Below, in pieces: positions 46,990-57,090 of a stretch of DNA of 64,000 nt; positions within the stretch are counted from its first letter, which is position 1; each line of letters begins with the position of its first letter. The translations under genes and the position numbers were made by a program. Below the pieces are notes generated by a model, which made no database searches, had not been told where the DNA came from, and was given only the letters and a program-made list of their open reading frames with translations. The stretch comes from Hemileia vastatrix (lineage: Eukaryota > Basidiomycota > Pucciniomycetes > Pucciniales > Zaghouaniaceae), in assembly GCA_030280995.1 (NCBI GenBank), contig JASXTE010000001.1, positions 26,756,106 to 26,820,105 on the forward strand, in the 5' to 3' direction.

Positions 46990-48387
46990 ATGCCTCGTCA
47001 TCCTAGATCTTCTCAAAGGCAGCTATCACCCAGTTGTTCTTCAATTCCCACTACTTCCTCTTTTCCCCGCTCAGCCAAGAAATCAAAGACTGTTCAATTA
47101 AAAAAAGATGATCATCTCATTCTTATCAACTGGCTGAAAACCAAATCTAACTATGATTCTTGTTTTGGTACTGAGTATGCCACTAAAGTAGGACGGCCCC
47201 CCACATCAAAAGTTAATGGCTATCTTCTAATGGCAAATGAATTACGCAATAAGACCAAGGGAAGGATTGATCTTTTGCCTAAACAGATGTCTGAACGCTT
47301 CAAGCATTATCGAGCAAAATACAAGAAGGCAAAGGCTCTTTCATCTTCCACTGGTTTTGGGGTTACTGACATTGATATAACTAAGGGTATAAAATCCATA
47401 GACAATAAACTTGATTCTTTATGTCCTTACTTTAAAGAGATGGATGCAATTTTTGGAGAGCAAGCCGATGTTAATCCTGTAAACATGTTGGATGGAGAAG
47501 ATCCTATCTCCGAACATGATGTCGAAGCAAATCTTTTCCCATCCTCTTCCTCCACTCAAGCCTCCCCTCTTCTAAATTCTACGAATCTAGATAGCTTTGC
47601 TATTGATCCTATTGGCGATTTAACCCAACCCAATCTAACTCAGGTCTGTTTCTTTTATCTTATCAATTCTATTTTTTTATTTACTTATATTTTTCTTATT
47701 TCTTAAAAGGCTGATGAACAAACCCAGGATCCTCAATCAACTGAGTCTGAAGCTAGTGACAATGATGAGGAGGAAAATGCTACGTTGAACAAAAAGAGAA
47801 GGGCTTCAACTAGTCTAAATTTCCTCTCCCAAAGAAGACAAAAAAGTGATACTTCATCACAAACACCTTTTTCTTCAATGGAACAGTCTTTAGAGAAACG
47901 TGATGCTGGTAAGTGATATCATACCTCTTATTACTTTACTCTGCTTTTCTTCTACTTTATGTTAATTTTTATTCTCACTCTAGAACAAGTGGAAATTGCT
48001 AAAGAGACACTGAGCTTTGAAAAGAAGAAATACGAGCTCTCTTTAAGGAGGGATGACAGAGTACAAGATTTGGAAGAGAGGAAGTATGAGCTCTCCTTAC
48101 GGAAGGATGATCGGATCCAAGATTTGGAGGAGAAGAAGTTTGAGCTCTCTTTACAGAAGGATGGTAGGGCCCAAGATTTGGAGGAGAAGAAGTTTGAGTT
48201 AACTCTTAGTATTGAAAAATCCAAAAATAAGGAAAAAACACTCAAGCATCAAAACTTAATGGAACAGATGAAGTATAAGCATGATCTCCAAGAAAGTTCT
48301 AAAAAGAAAGATTTCTTGATCGAATGCATTAAAGCAAACAAATCTGTTGAAGAAATAGAACGTTTAATGAAATTTTTTGTTGACTAG
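46990..48387 (+). CDS. Harbinger Myb/SANT-like DNA-binding protein with C-terminal coiled coil, intact
   Basis: Three exons, 46990-47643, 47710-47908 and 47984-48387 (introns of 66 and 75 bp with GT-AG ends, phases 0 and 1), give 418 residues without stops. Residues 30-125 form a trihelix/Myb-like domain (DDHLILINWLKTKSNYDSCF, KVNGYLLMANELRNKTKG, MSERFKHYRAKYKKAKAL). The middle is Ser/Asp/Glu-rich (SSSSTQASPLLNS, DNDEEENAT). Residues 285-370 hold four 18-residue repeats of the type LEERKYELSLRKDDRIQD, a charged coiled coil. Family role: the Myb-like protein of PIF/Harbinger binds element ends and helps nuclear import of the transposase. Convergent with the transposase at 50702-51961. This is the only undamaged Myb-like copy in the window. 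Confidence 0.82.
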
Positions 48388-48499
48388 TTTCTTTTATTTC
48401 TTTCACACTTCATGTGTTCATATTTATTTGTACATAAATTTTACAATTATTTTCTGTATTTCTTGAAATATCGTATTTTAATGATAAATATTCTTTTTT

Positions 48500-48790
48500 T
48501 AAATAAAATTTTCAAGTCTCCTTTGAAAATTTGACAATCCCCCACCCCTGGATTTTTTTGAAGTAAGGGGTGGGTATCACAAAAATTCTTTCATGTCATG
48601 AATCTTGAAAGTTTTATATGAAAATTTGGCTTTACTACCCCCTGCATTTTACCGGTATCCTAAAAATTCTTACATGTCAAGAATTTCACAAGTCTTATAA
48701 AAAATTTTGGCACAACCCCCCATGGATTTTATTGAAGTAAGGGACGGGTATCACAAAAATATTTACAAGTCAAAAAAATTCTATATCTCA
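48500..48790. repeat. Harbinger C minisatellite (reverse orientation to copy B)
   Basis: About three units containing CTGCATTTT, GGTATCAC-AAAAAT and a CCCCC run, the reverse complement of the units at 21299-21740. It sits just past the Myb-like gene's stop. Confidence 0.65.
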
Positions 48791-48795
48791 CCACG

Positions 48796-48845
48796 CAATA
48801 TGGGGGGCGGACTTGCTAGCAAGTCCGCAACCTTGAACCCTAATT
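48796..48845. mobile_element. One end of the palindromic MITE family in Harbinger C
   Basis: CAATATGGGGGGCGGACTTG and the following bases match the left end of the 24311-24507 MITE. Here the palindrome GGACTTGCTAGCAAGTCC extends to 22 bp of perfect symmetry. No second end was found to the right, so it is truncated or its partner has decayed. Confidence 0.55.
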
Positions 48846-49394
48846 CATATCTTTTTGTGCCCAAATTGAATTAGTGATGAAACCACCAAGAAAAAATATT
48901 GACATTCTGGTGAACTCAATATGAATATAACTTGAACATTTAATGAAGCATAGGAAATAATACTTTGAACAAATCTTGAGATATAAAGAATGAGATTTTT
49001 TTATAGAAATTTTAATACAGTGCAGATCACACTCAAATTAATCTGAAAAATACATATTTAAAACTATTTAAGCAGTTTCTTTGCAATTTTTAAAAAAAAG
49101 AACAGAAATGTATAGATCCGGCAAGATACCATGTGACATTATTATATAAGTTTCTTTGGCCAGAAATACATGGAGAAACTACAATTTGAAATATGTCAAA
49201 GGGTTGGAAAGGCTGGAGAGAGGGGTGAGGAAGGATATATGGGGTAGCAAAAAGGTTGGGAAAGAGTTGGAAGGGAAGATTAAGGGTTCCGAGGCATTTT
49301 AAATGAAGAAAAGGGTCTGGGAGAGGTTGAGAGGGGTGAAATGGGGATCAAAAGAGGATGGCATACAATGGGGCTGGGAGGATAGCGAAAGGCA
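48846..49394. other. Harbinger C interior, non-coding
   Basis: AT-rich then purine-rich sequence between the MITE end and the hairpin array. No recognisable gene or repeat boundary. Confidence 0.4.
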
Positions 49395-49985
49395 TGGGGA
49401 GAGAAGACAAGCATGTGTTGATAGAATTGAAAGGGATGGAGATTGGTGCAAACAGAGTGTGAAAATAGGAGGATGAACTCTGTTCTTCGGGCGAAGAACA
49501 GAGTTCACTTCCATAAAATATTAGCTGAAACATAGTTTTCAATTCTGTAAAAACAGTTGAGAAGACAAGCATGTGTGATAGAATTGAAAGGGATGGAGAT
49601 TGGTGCAAACAGAGTGTGAAAATAGGAGGATGAACTCTGTTCTTCGGGCGAAGAACAGAGTTCACTTCCATAAAATATTAGCTTGTGGGTAAAGAGAGGT
49701 GAAGGGGGGGTTTGAGGAGATTGGTGCAAACAGAGTGTGAAAATAGGAGGATGAACTCTGTTCTTTGGGCGAAGAACAGAGTTCACTTCCATAAAATATT
49801 AGCTGAAACATAGTTTTCAATTCTGTAAAAACAGTTGAGAAGACAAGCATGTGTGATAGAATTGAAAGGGATGGAGATTGGTGCAAACAGAGTGTGAAAA
49901 TAGGAGGATGAACTCTGTTCTTCGGGCGAAGAACAGAGTTCACTTCCATAAAATATTAGCTTATGGGTAAAGAGAGGTGAAGGGG
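49395..49985. repeat. Higher-order tandem array with four perfect-hairpin units
   Basis: Units share GATTGGTGCAAACAGAGTG, AAAATAGGAGGAT, a 32-bp hairpin, and CACTTCCATAAAATATTAGC. The hairpin is GAACTCTGTTCTTCG, a GG loop, then its exact inverted copy; it starts at 49475, 49632, 49753 (one change) and 49910. Spacings of 157, 121 and 157 bp show two alternating unit types. The overlapping minus-strand ORFs are only translations of the repeat. It is present in copy C and not seen in copies B or D. Confidence 0.85.
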
Positions 49986-50701
49986 GGGTTTGAGGCGCCA
50001 AAAGAGAGGTGAAGGGGGGGTTTGAGGGACATAAAGAGAGGGGAAGGGGGGAGTATTGAAGCACCTAAAAAGAGGGGAAAGGGGGTGATGAGGGACCTAA
50101 AGAGGGGGGAAAGGGGGGATTTGAGGCAGCTAAAAAGGGGGTAAAAAGGGGGTCAGAGACAGGTAAAGAGAGGGAAAAAGGGGGGCCTTGAGGATCATAA
50201 AGAGAGGTGAAGGAGAGAAAAAAAAACAAAAAAATAAAAAGAGAAAAAAGAGAAAAAAGCAAAACAAAAATTAGTTTACCCTAGAACAAAAATAATAGAA
50301 GCACTTACAAAAAAAACAAAAAAACCAAAAAAAAAAGCAAAAAAAAAGCAAAAAAAAAGTAAAAAAAAAAAATCATGATTAGCAAATAAAAAACCATGAA
50401 AAAAGAAAAAAAATGACCTACCTGGTGAGTTGAGTTGAGAAAATAAATGCAACCAAAATATTTGAGGGATGTTTGAGGAGAATAGGAAAAGGATATGAGT
50501 GATGAATGAAAAAAAAATCACTGACAAAATATGCGATTTCATGTTGAGGAAGTGAAAGAAAACCAATGAGCAATCCAAAAAAAAGATATTCACCGTAAAT
50601 TCAAAAAAAAAATGAATATGCAACAAACCAAAATACAAAACCAAGTGATTAAAGTACACAAAGAGGACATTTGGAAAGTATGAAAACATAAAAATTAAAA
50701 A
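49986..50701. repeat. Harbinger C purine-rich block (G-rich then A-rich on +)
   Basis: G-rich units such as AAAGAGGGGAAAGGGGG (49986-50215) pass into an A-rich stretch (50215-50700). Read on the transposase strand this is T-rich then C-rich directly after the transposase, the same order as in copies B and D. No gene seen. Confidence 0.65.
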
Positions 50702-51961
50702 TTAAAAGGGTGAAGAGAAATGTTGAAGAGTAATTGGCATTATAATGGGGCGTATGCCGGTTGATTGAATGATTTGTGAATCAAGGGAGGGGAGTGCCAG
50801 TGGTGGTTCAGGATCCTCTTCTTCATAAAGATCATTCCACTCATCCTTTAAATCAGCTAGAATATTGTGGAGTATTACGCAAGTCAAGATCCAATGATTT
50901 GCAGTTTTGATCTCCAATTTTTTTTGAAATTGGATTCTGAGCTCCCGAAGACTAGAAAATCATCCCTTTAAAATACCTATAGCATGTTCAATTCGTACTC
51001 TTGATTGTGCAAGGTGATAATTAAATTTAGTTTTGGGGTCATTTTCTGAAGTTGCACCACGGAAAGCAGGTATAATGTACTTTCCACTTGCATATGCTGA
51101 GTCTGCAAGGAGGTACTTAGATTCGTCAAAGTATGATTCAGGGGATTGAGAAATCCTCATTCTTTGGAAGACGGAAGAGTCATGACATGATCCAGGGCAG
51201 CCACTGTGAAAAGCAATAAATTTTTTATTGACATCGCATACAAGTTGAATGGAAATAGAGTATCTAGAAAGAAGATAAAAAGTTACATTGTGAAAGATGA
51301 GAACTTGGAGAAGATTTTGAAGAAACCTTTTTTTGCGATCAAAATAATGGTTGCCATCATGAGCAGGCTTTTGACTCAAAGGGATGGTTGTGCCATCAAC
51401 AAAACCTATACAGCCAGGGAAACCTTCAGCTTGCATTACTTGAGAGGATTCAAGTCGCTGTTCTGGAGTTGGCCAAGCAAGAGTTTGAGACTTGAGGGAA
51501 AGGATAGCAATCATACAGCGCTTGGTGTATAATATCACGGTACCATATCCTATGTTAAAGAGATTATCCAAATGTCTTACGGCAGCACCATTTCCATTTG
51601 AGCCAAAGTGACATAGAGCAACAGCAAGTTGGATGGCAGGATTACGCTGTTTGTTATGAGAATTGTTATGGAAGATAGGATGATCGGAGATGAGTTGATA
51701 AAGTTTGAAGAAAGAATCAGGAGAAGTTCTAAAAAGTTGTGTGAAGTTTAAATGAGGAATGTTGAGAATGGAGGCCAGATCATATCGGGGATCATGATAA
51801 AGATTTGGCCCCCTGGTGATGATGTAACGCTTTTTGGAAAGAAAACACATATAAGCTAAAGCATCTTCCAAATCAGAGTCTGATTTATAGTAAAGAACTA
51901 AAAGAAATGTGATAGCATTCATTGTTGAGTGAAGTAGCTTCCTAGTAGAGAGGTGTTTCAT
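50702..51961 (-). pseudogene. PIF/Harbinger DDE transposase, copy C: one visible nonsense codon
   Basis: The minus-strand ATG at 51961 opens MKHLSTRKLLHSTMNA. An N-terminal helical domain (GSNGNGAAVRHLDNLFNIGY) precedes the DDE_Tnp_4-type catalytic domain: first Asp in GFPGCIGFVDGTTIPLSQKP, second Asp in GCPGSCHDSSVFQRM, Glu in SRVRIEHAIGILKG. A 63-bp in-frame intron (51326-51264, GT-AG) removes a run of hydrophobic codons and restores DRKKRYSISIQLVCD. A TGA at about 50957 replaces an Arg codon just after ILKG. The tail then runs open to a stop at 50702. The catalytic triad lies before the stop, so a truncated product would lack about 85 residues. Confidence 0.85.
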
Positions 51962-52339
51962 TGTTGCCGGTGGAAGGGTTAAGTGATGAGGGAAGTGGGA
52001 ATTCACCGCCAAATGTGCAGTTGGGGTGTGTAGATAGAAAAAAAACTTAAGTGTTCGCCACCAAAATTAAGTAGCATAGAGTGAGGAAATACTTAAGGAT
52101 GGCATCAGCAATTATAAGTCATGTGACTTTCTTAAAAATCCATCATGGATGAGATGAGTTTGGGATCAGGAATTAGGAATGGAAATTGGGGTATAAGAGG
52201 CGGGATAATGCATTATCGTGGATTTCTTATCCACTAGCCCTGGGGCTAGTGGATAAGAATCTTCCGCAATTAATAATGTCTGATCCCGGGAAAAAAATTC
52301 CTGATCCCTAATTGCGGATCCCTGAACATTGATACCCCC

Positions 52340-52981
52340 TAATATAACAATTAACTACGTGAGTATGAAAAAATGAGAACTGTGAGAAAGAAACCTAAAG
52401 AAGGAATACAAATAGCTGAAAAAAGTATAATTAAAATAAAAGGAATTATTTTTACGCTTTTAAATAATCTTCATTCTGTATGAGCAATAGTAATTTAACT
52501 ATTTCAAGTAAATTAACTTTTAAATTAATTGAACAACTAATTAAATTAATACAGGAACTTTTTAACATGAGAATTTAAATTTAATCATATTAAATTAATT
52601 TAGTAATATTGGTGACACAATTAAGGGTCAAGGAAGCGCCAAATATTGATGGATATTATTATATGATAAGTTGTATTTAGTTAAATAAATGTTATTATTA
52701 AAATTGTAATTACTGTGTAAGTTAAATTTACACTTATAATATAATTTTGAATAATTTATTTATACATATAAATCACACCATGATATTATAGAATATTATA
52801 TTTGTTTATGTAATACAATTTATTTAATAATAAAATTAAGTATAATATTTATTTTATTCATTCACAAAATATTTATAATTTTATTTAAATAATTTTTTGT
52901 ATTTACATAAAGTTATTCCTCTATATGTTTACAGTAATTTATTGTATAAATTACTGGACTCCTGAGATAGCCTGCCTGACA
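52340..52981 (-). repeat. Gypsy element 2 5' LTR, fragment 3 of 3
   Basis: Matches about 33108-33750 of the intact LTR, starting with the TAATA duplication from Harbinger C and ending GCCTGCCTGACA. The next five bases, GTTTC, are the target duplication of element 2. Confidence 0.9.
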
Positions 52982-53502
52982 GTTTCAGTGTAACTTAGCT
53001 TTTCTTAATATTTGATGCTTGAGAACGCTCATAAAATGCGTACATAGCTGTTTACTCCCCCAAAAAGATCTATTGAATAAAAAAAATTATTGGATAAGAA
53101 AAATATGGGTAAACTTGATTTAAGGAGCTACTCAAATCTAAAATGAAATTGTCAACAATTTTATGTTTTGGATGTTATTTTAAAAACTTCTATTGCTGGA
53201 AACTTCAACACCTTTGTGCAGTCAACAATCAGTTGACAACTGTACTTGCAATTTCAGGAAAAATCAAATGAAACCCAGATGAGTTTCACTTAGACTAGAC
53301 ATGAAAGTAAAGCCAACAAAAGTAAAATCAGCCCACTTTTAAGCTGAGTATCAAAGGACAAGAGTGTGTATGCATGCAAGAAAGGATGTGATTTTGGGTA
53401 ATCATTCAAAATGAATCCATTCACACTCAAAACAAAAAAATTTCACTTCACTCTGATAGCTTTGAATCTATCAAGGTTATCACTGGCATCAGTTTTGCTT
53501 TT
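52982..53502 (+). promoter_or_regulatory. Upstream region of REX1
   Basis: About 520 bp between the retrotransposon end and the REX1 start. No clear TATA box or other element can be assigned. It holds all of the space available for the promoter unless the LTR contributes. Confidence 0.3.
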
Positions 53503-56500
53503 ATGAGATTGTCAAGTTCAGTATCAATCTCAGTGTTTTTCAGGGAATTTCAAACTGAAATATTCGATCGATTCATATCAGGTCTATCATTGACAGATCG
53601 ACCGATGAACATCAAGAAACCATCAAAACGTCAACGTACGGAAGATAGAAATACCCCTTCTGATACGCAAAACCATTCACCAATCATATCAGTTGACGAT
53701 GATGATGATGAAGATCCTCCTGACAAAGGAAAAAATCACGATGACGAGGGAGAGATGGGGAGCAGTGACCAAAATAATCACCAAAACATCAAGACTGATG
53801 GTGACGATGACGCGAATTGGACTCTGGTTGGCCGAAATAACAAAATGATGCCCTCTCATTTGCAAGACAAACTCAAGCAAAATTATATTAACAAGCAATA
53901 TGCGAAAAACTTGAAGTCAAGCAACAGTGAAGATCACAAAATAAACCATTCACACTCTGATTCAAACATTGAGACTAACTCTTCCTCAAACAAGTCACCA
54001 AGTCAAGAACACAAATCTAAGAAGCCTAAAACATCCAAGTATGGTAGTAATTTAACAAACAAACAAAGCACCAAACCTGAATTCTTATTTGACATCCGGG
54101 GCTTTAAGCCAGGTCGAATGATTCAACTCAGAGTATTACCTCTATAGCTCTTTTTCTTTACTTGTTCTACTTGTTTTTATTTACTTCATTCCACAAAGTC
54201 TTTTCTTCTTTCTCCATTTTCTCATTGTTCTTTTTTACTGTTTTATTTTTTAAATTTAAATTTTTGCCTTTTATTGGCAGAGCTGGCTGATGAATGATAA
54301 AAAAATGAGGTTGGATACTAACATTTTTTTAATAATTTAATCTTACCTTCTATTTCTTCTTTCCATGCATCAAGGACGTTAGGGATTTGGTTCTCCATCT
54401 TAATGCTGACGAAAAGGGTCAAGATTGGATTTTGACCAAGGTTTTTACTCTTCATTAATTTTTCTAGCACATTTATGACATATGTTTTATATACCAACAT
54501 TTCCTGGCAAGTTTTATTTAAATCCGACTAACTATGGAATTTGATTTTTATTATATTTATGCGTTCTTTGAATATTGAACATAGAACAAGTCAACGATCC
54601 GCAAAACGTTAATTCTCATGATTCCTGGCATTACCTCACACGCTCTCGGTCTAACTGACAAACCAACGAAACCATATCCTGACAGTTTTTCAACTCATCC
54701 GTTTCCTATTGCTTCCTCCAAATCATTAGTTCCCGCCTTTCAGTTATTTTTTAGTCATGCCTTACCTACTCGTGCACCAGGAGATAAGGTCAGATTATTT
54801 AATTGTGCCCAGTCATTTATGACTTGTCCAATTACACCTTGCATGAAATATAAGTTGATCCAAAAAGCTCGTAAGTTTTGTCATTTAAAATCACGACATC
54901 TATTTATATATTCAATAACACCATTATGTATAGCTGGGCTGAACCTTGTTCTTTTGTTATATAATCCATCTGGATGACGGGCTGATAGAGCAGCAGGATG
55001 ATAGCAAGCCACATGATCCATGCCGCTATTTGCTGGCGCCTGTCGAAATGTTCCAGCACAAATACCCATTACCCTCATACTTTTCTCAAAAACCTGATCA
55101 ATCTGATTCTTCCATTCCAACGGCTCGAGTGAAAACCGAATTAACGTTTGATGATTGGGTTCAAGCAGATGGATGGATTGAAACTCCTGGGTGTAATGAA
55201 CAGCCCCAGACCTTCAAACTTATCGCAGTTGATTGTGAAATGTGTTTGACCGATCATGGAAGTGAATTAACGCGGGTCAGTTTTGTTGATCAATCAGGGG
55301 TTACGATTTTTGATGAATTAGTCAAGCCGGATACTCCAATTCGAGATTATTTGACGCGATATTCAGGACTTACAAAGGGTCTGCTGGAGAATGTTAAAAC
55401 GAGGTTGATCGATGTGCAAAGAAAAGTGTCGGAGATGGTTGATGACAAAACAATTTTAGTTGGTCACTCACTAGAGTTTGACTTGAAAGCAATGAAATGG
55501 CGGCACCCATGGGTCATTGATACAGCTATATTATATCGACATCCACGAGGTCCTACAGTGAAATCTTCTCTAAAATTTTTAGCCACTAGATGGCTAAACA
55601 AGGAAATTCAGACTGGTGGAGAGTTGGGTCATGATTCTCGAGAAGATGCTAAAACTGCGATGGAATTGGTAGTTGAAAAGTTAAATCAAGGAGAACAATT
55701 TGGCATGCATGACATCGAACAAGTAGGAGTATTGGAACGAATCGAGGTCACTAGTAATGGTAATGGAAAAGGGGCAGCAGTAGTAGATCACGCTAATGGA
55801 CGTTTGACGAGTGCAAGTGGTGCAAGGAAACATGTGGTAGGACAAACAGATGAACAGGTATGATTTGCTATATTTGATTTTATATTGTTGAATTTATTCG
55901 ATTTTGTTGAATATTTCTACTGATTTTGCTGACTACTATCATTATTGTTGATATAACTAATCTTTGGGATACTGTTGCTGATGGCCGAGTTTGCAGGTGG
56001 TGGATCTAGTGGTTGAATGTATGAATGAGTTTGACATTGTTTTTGCGCAATTAATGGATGTGTCGAATGCGCTGGGGTGTAAGTGTGGATAAACTTTTAT
56101 TGATAGACTGAGTCTATGTTAAATAAAGTGTCTAATGATGACAGGGAATACAACAAACGCTAAGGCTGATGCTACACCAGAAACTGCGCCTGAAGCTATA
56201 CCTGGAACTGCGCCTGGAGATGTACCTGGAACTGCACCTGAAAGTATATCTGAAACTGCGACAGGAACTGATGATTCCCAGTCAATCTCAGAGCATGCAA
56301 TTAAAACAATGGCCAAATTATCGGAACAATTTTCTCGTCTTCATAAATCACTAGATCCTCAAACTGCTATCATTGTCTTTACTGGTCACGGCGATCCTCG
56401 AGAGGCGAGAAGATTATTACACCGTAAACGTCAATTTGACAAATTCCTTCTTGAAAACAATTTAAATCCAACCCCAAGTGAGGGTACAACTGCAGAATGT

Positions 56501-56590
56501 GTTACTTTTTCTGCCCAAGACGATCGCGATCTAGAACGTTCGGTTGAATGTGCTAAATTAGGGCTCGCATTTTTTAGAGTTACCACTTAA
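53503..56590 (+). CDS. REX1: RNA exonuclease Rex1 (Rnh70-type, DEDDh 3'-5' exonuclease)
   Basis: Six exons: 53503-54132, 54375-54440, 54585-54870, 54989-55857, 55997-56078 and 56145-56590. All introns are GT-AG and keep the frame; intron 1 has a TACTAAC branch site near 54317. An ATG at 53605 (MNIKKPSKRQR) is an equally good start. The N-terminus is charged with NLS-like KKPSKRQR. Then come IQLRDVRDLVLHLNAD, LILMIPGITSH and RYLLAPVEMFQHKYPLPSY, all typical of Rex1. The exonuclease domain shows IAVDCEMC (Asp, Glu), ILVGHSLEFDLKAMKWRHPW (Asp) and GHDSREDAKTAMEL (His, Asp). The C-terminus has an Ala/Pro/Thr repeat, then IIVFTGHGDPREARRL and CAKLGLAFFRVTT. Known role: trims 3' ends of 5S rRNA, 5.8S rRNA and tRNA precursors in the nucleus. 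Probably functional and single copy. Confidence 0.9.
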
Positions 56591-57090
56591 ATAATATGTA
56601 TTGATTGATTATGAATTGTTAATGGCTTTACATTTAAGTGACTCATTGGATTTACTGTTTCCTCTTTCAAAAGTTAGAACTTGAACCTTTTTGATGTGTG
56701 TATGTTTTATAATGGGCCGTTCACATCACATCTTCAATCTACTTATTTTCTTGGAAAGTAGATAGTTACATAAAAAGTGGCCTCAGGGCCAACCAATTAT
56801 ATATCCATGGGATCTCCGACAATCAATTGGCAGAATTTGAAGATAATTTTTTTGCATCATTTGCTCAAAACAAACAATGTTTGCAGTCTTTGAGTTTCTT
56901 CCTTCTTTTATCCTAGCAGCATTTTATGTTTATATGCCATGTCTTTTGAGCTTCGGCTACCACCATCTGATTTTCTATTTCTATATTGATGAAATTACAT
57001 TGAAAAATATAAAAGTCTGGCCGAGCCAACTCAGTGCTAGTCTTAATCACATTCTCCATCTTTTTCTTCGGTCTTTTGATCACCAGCAAC
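56591..57090. other. Intergenic region between REX1 and UGO1
   Basis: 500 bp containing the REX1 3' region and the UGO1 promoter region. No other ORF or repeat is convincing; no defined motifs were assigned. Confidence 0.5.

Larger units (their letters stand above)
46640..52339 (+). mobile_element. Harbinger element copy C, best preserved, inserted in the LTR of gypsy element 2
   Basis: 5700 bp from GGGGGTATCAATGTTGACC at 46640 to the inverted end CATTGATACCCCC at 52339, with TAATA directly outside both ends (46635-46639 and 52340-52344). The other LTR of the host element supplies the empty site with a single TAATA. Inside: Myb/SANT-like gene (+), minisatellite, partial MITE, hairpin tandem array, purine-rich block, transposase (-). 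The two genes converge. Because it sits inside a retrotransposon whose LTRs differ by only about 2%, it moved fairly recently. Confidence 0.92.
32575..52981 (-). mobile_element. Ty3/gypsy LTR retrotransposon element 2 (chromodomain type), hosting two later insertions
   Basis: The LTRs read TATCAGCCGGATGTC ... GCCTG(G/C)CTGACA. The left one is intact at 32575-33750, and the right one is split into 40577-40613, 46133-46639 and 52340-52981 by gypsy element 3 and Harbinger copy C. The target duplication is GTTTC (32570-32574 and 52982-52986). The element's own length is about 9.2 kb. The LTRs differ at about 20 positions by eye. Gag-pol on the minus strand is nearly complete but has four visible nonsense codons and one frameshift. 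A purine tract AGAGTGAGGGAG precedes the 3' LTR. Confidence 0.92.

Noticed and set aside
49395..49985. CRISPR array
   Set aside because: The units are long, spacers are themselves repeated, and the setting is a eukaryotic transposon.
49299..50064. Several minus-strand ORFs starting MEVNSVLRPKNRVHPP
   Set aside because: They repeat exactly with the hairpin array unit and only reflect translation of the tandem repeat.
50276..50689. A 137-residue hydrophobic minus-strand ORF rich in Phe
   Set aside because: It is the A/T-rich low-complexity tract after the Harbinger transposase. The membrane-like character comes from poly-T codons.
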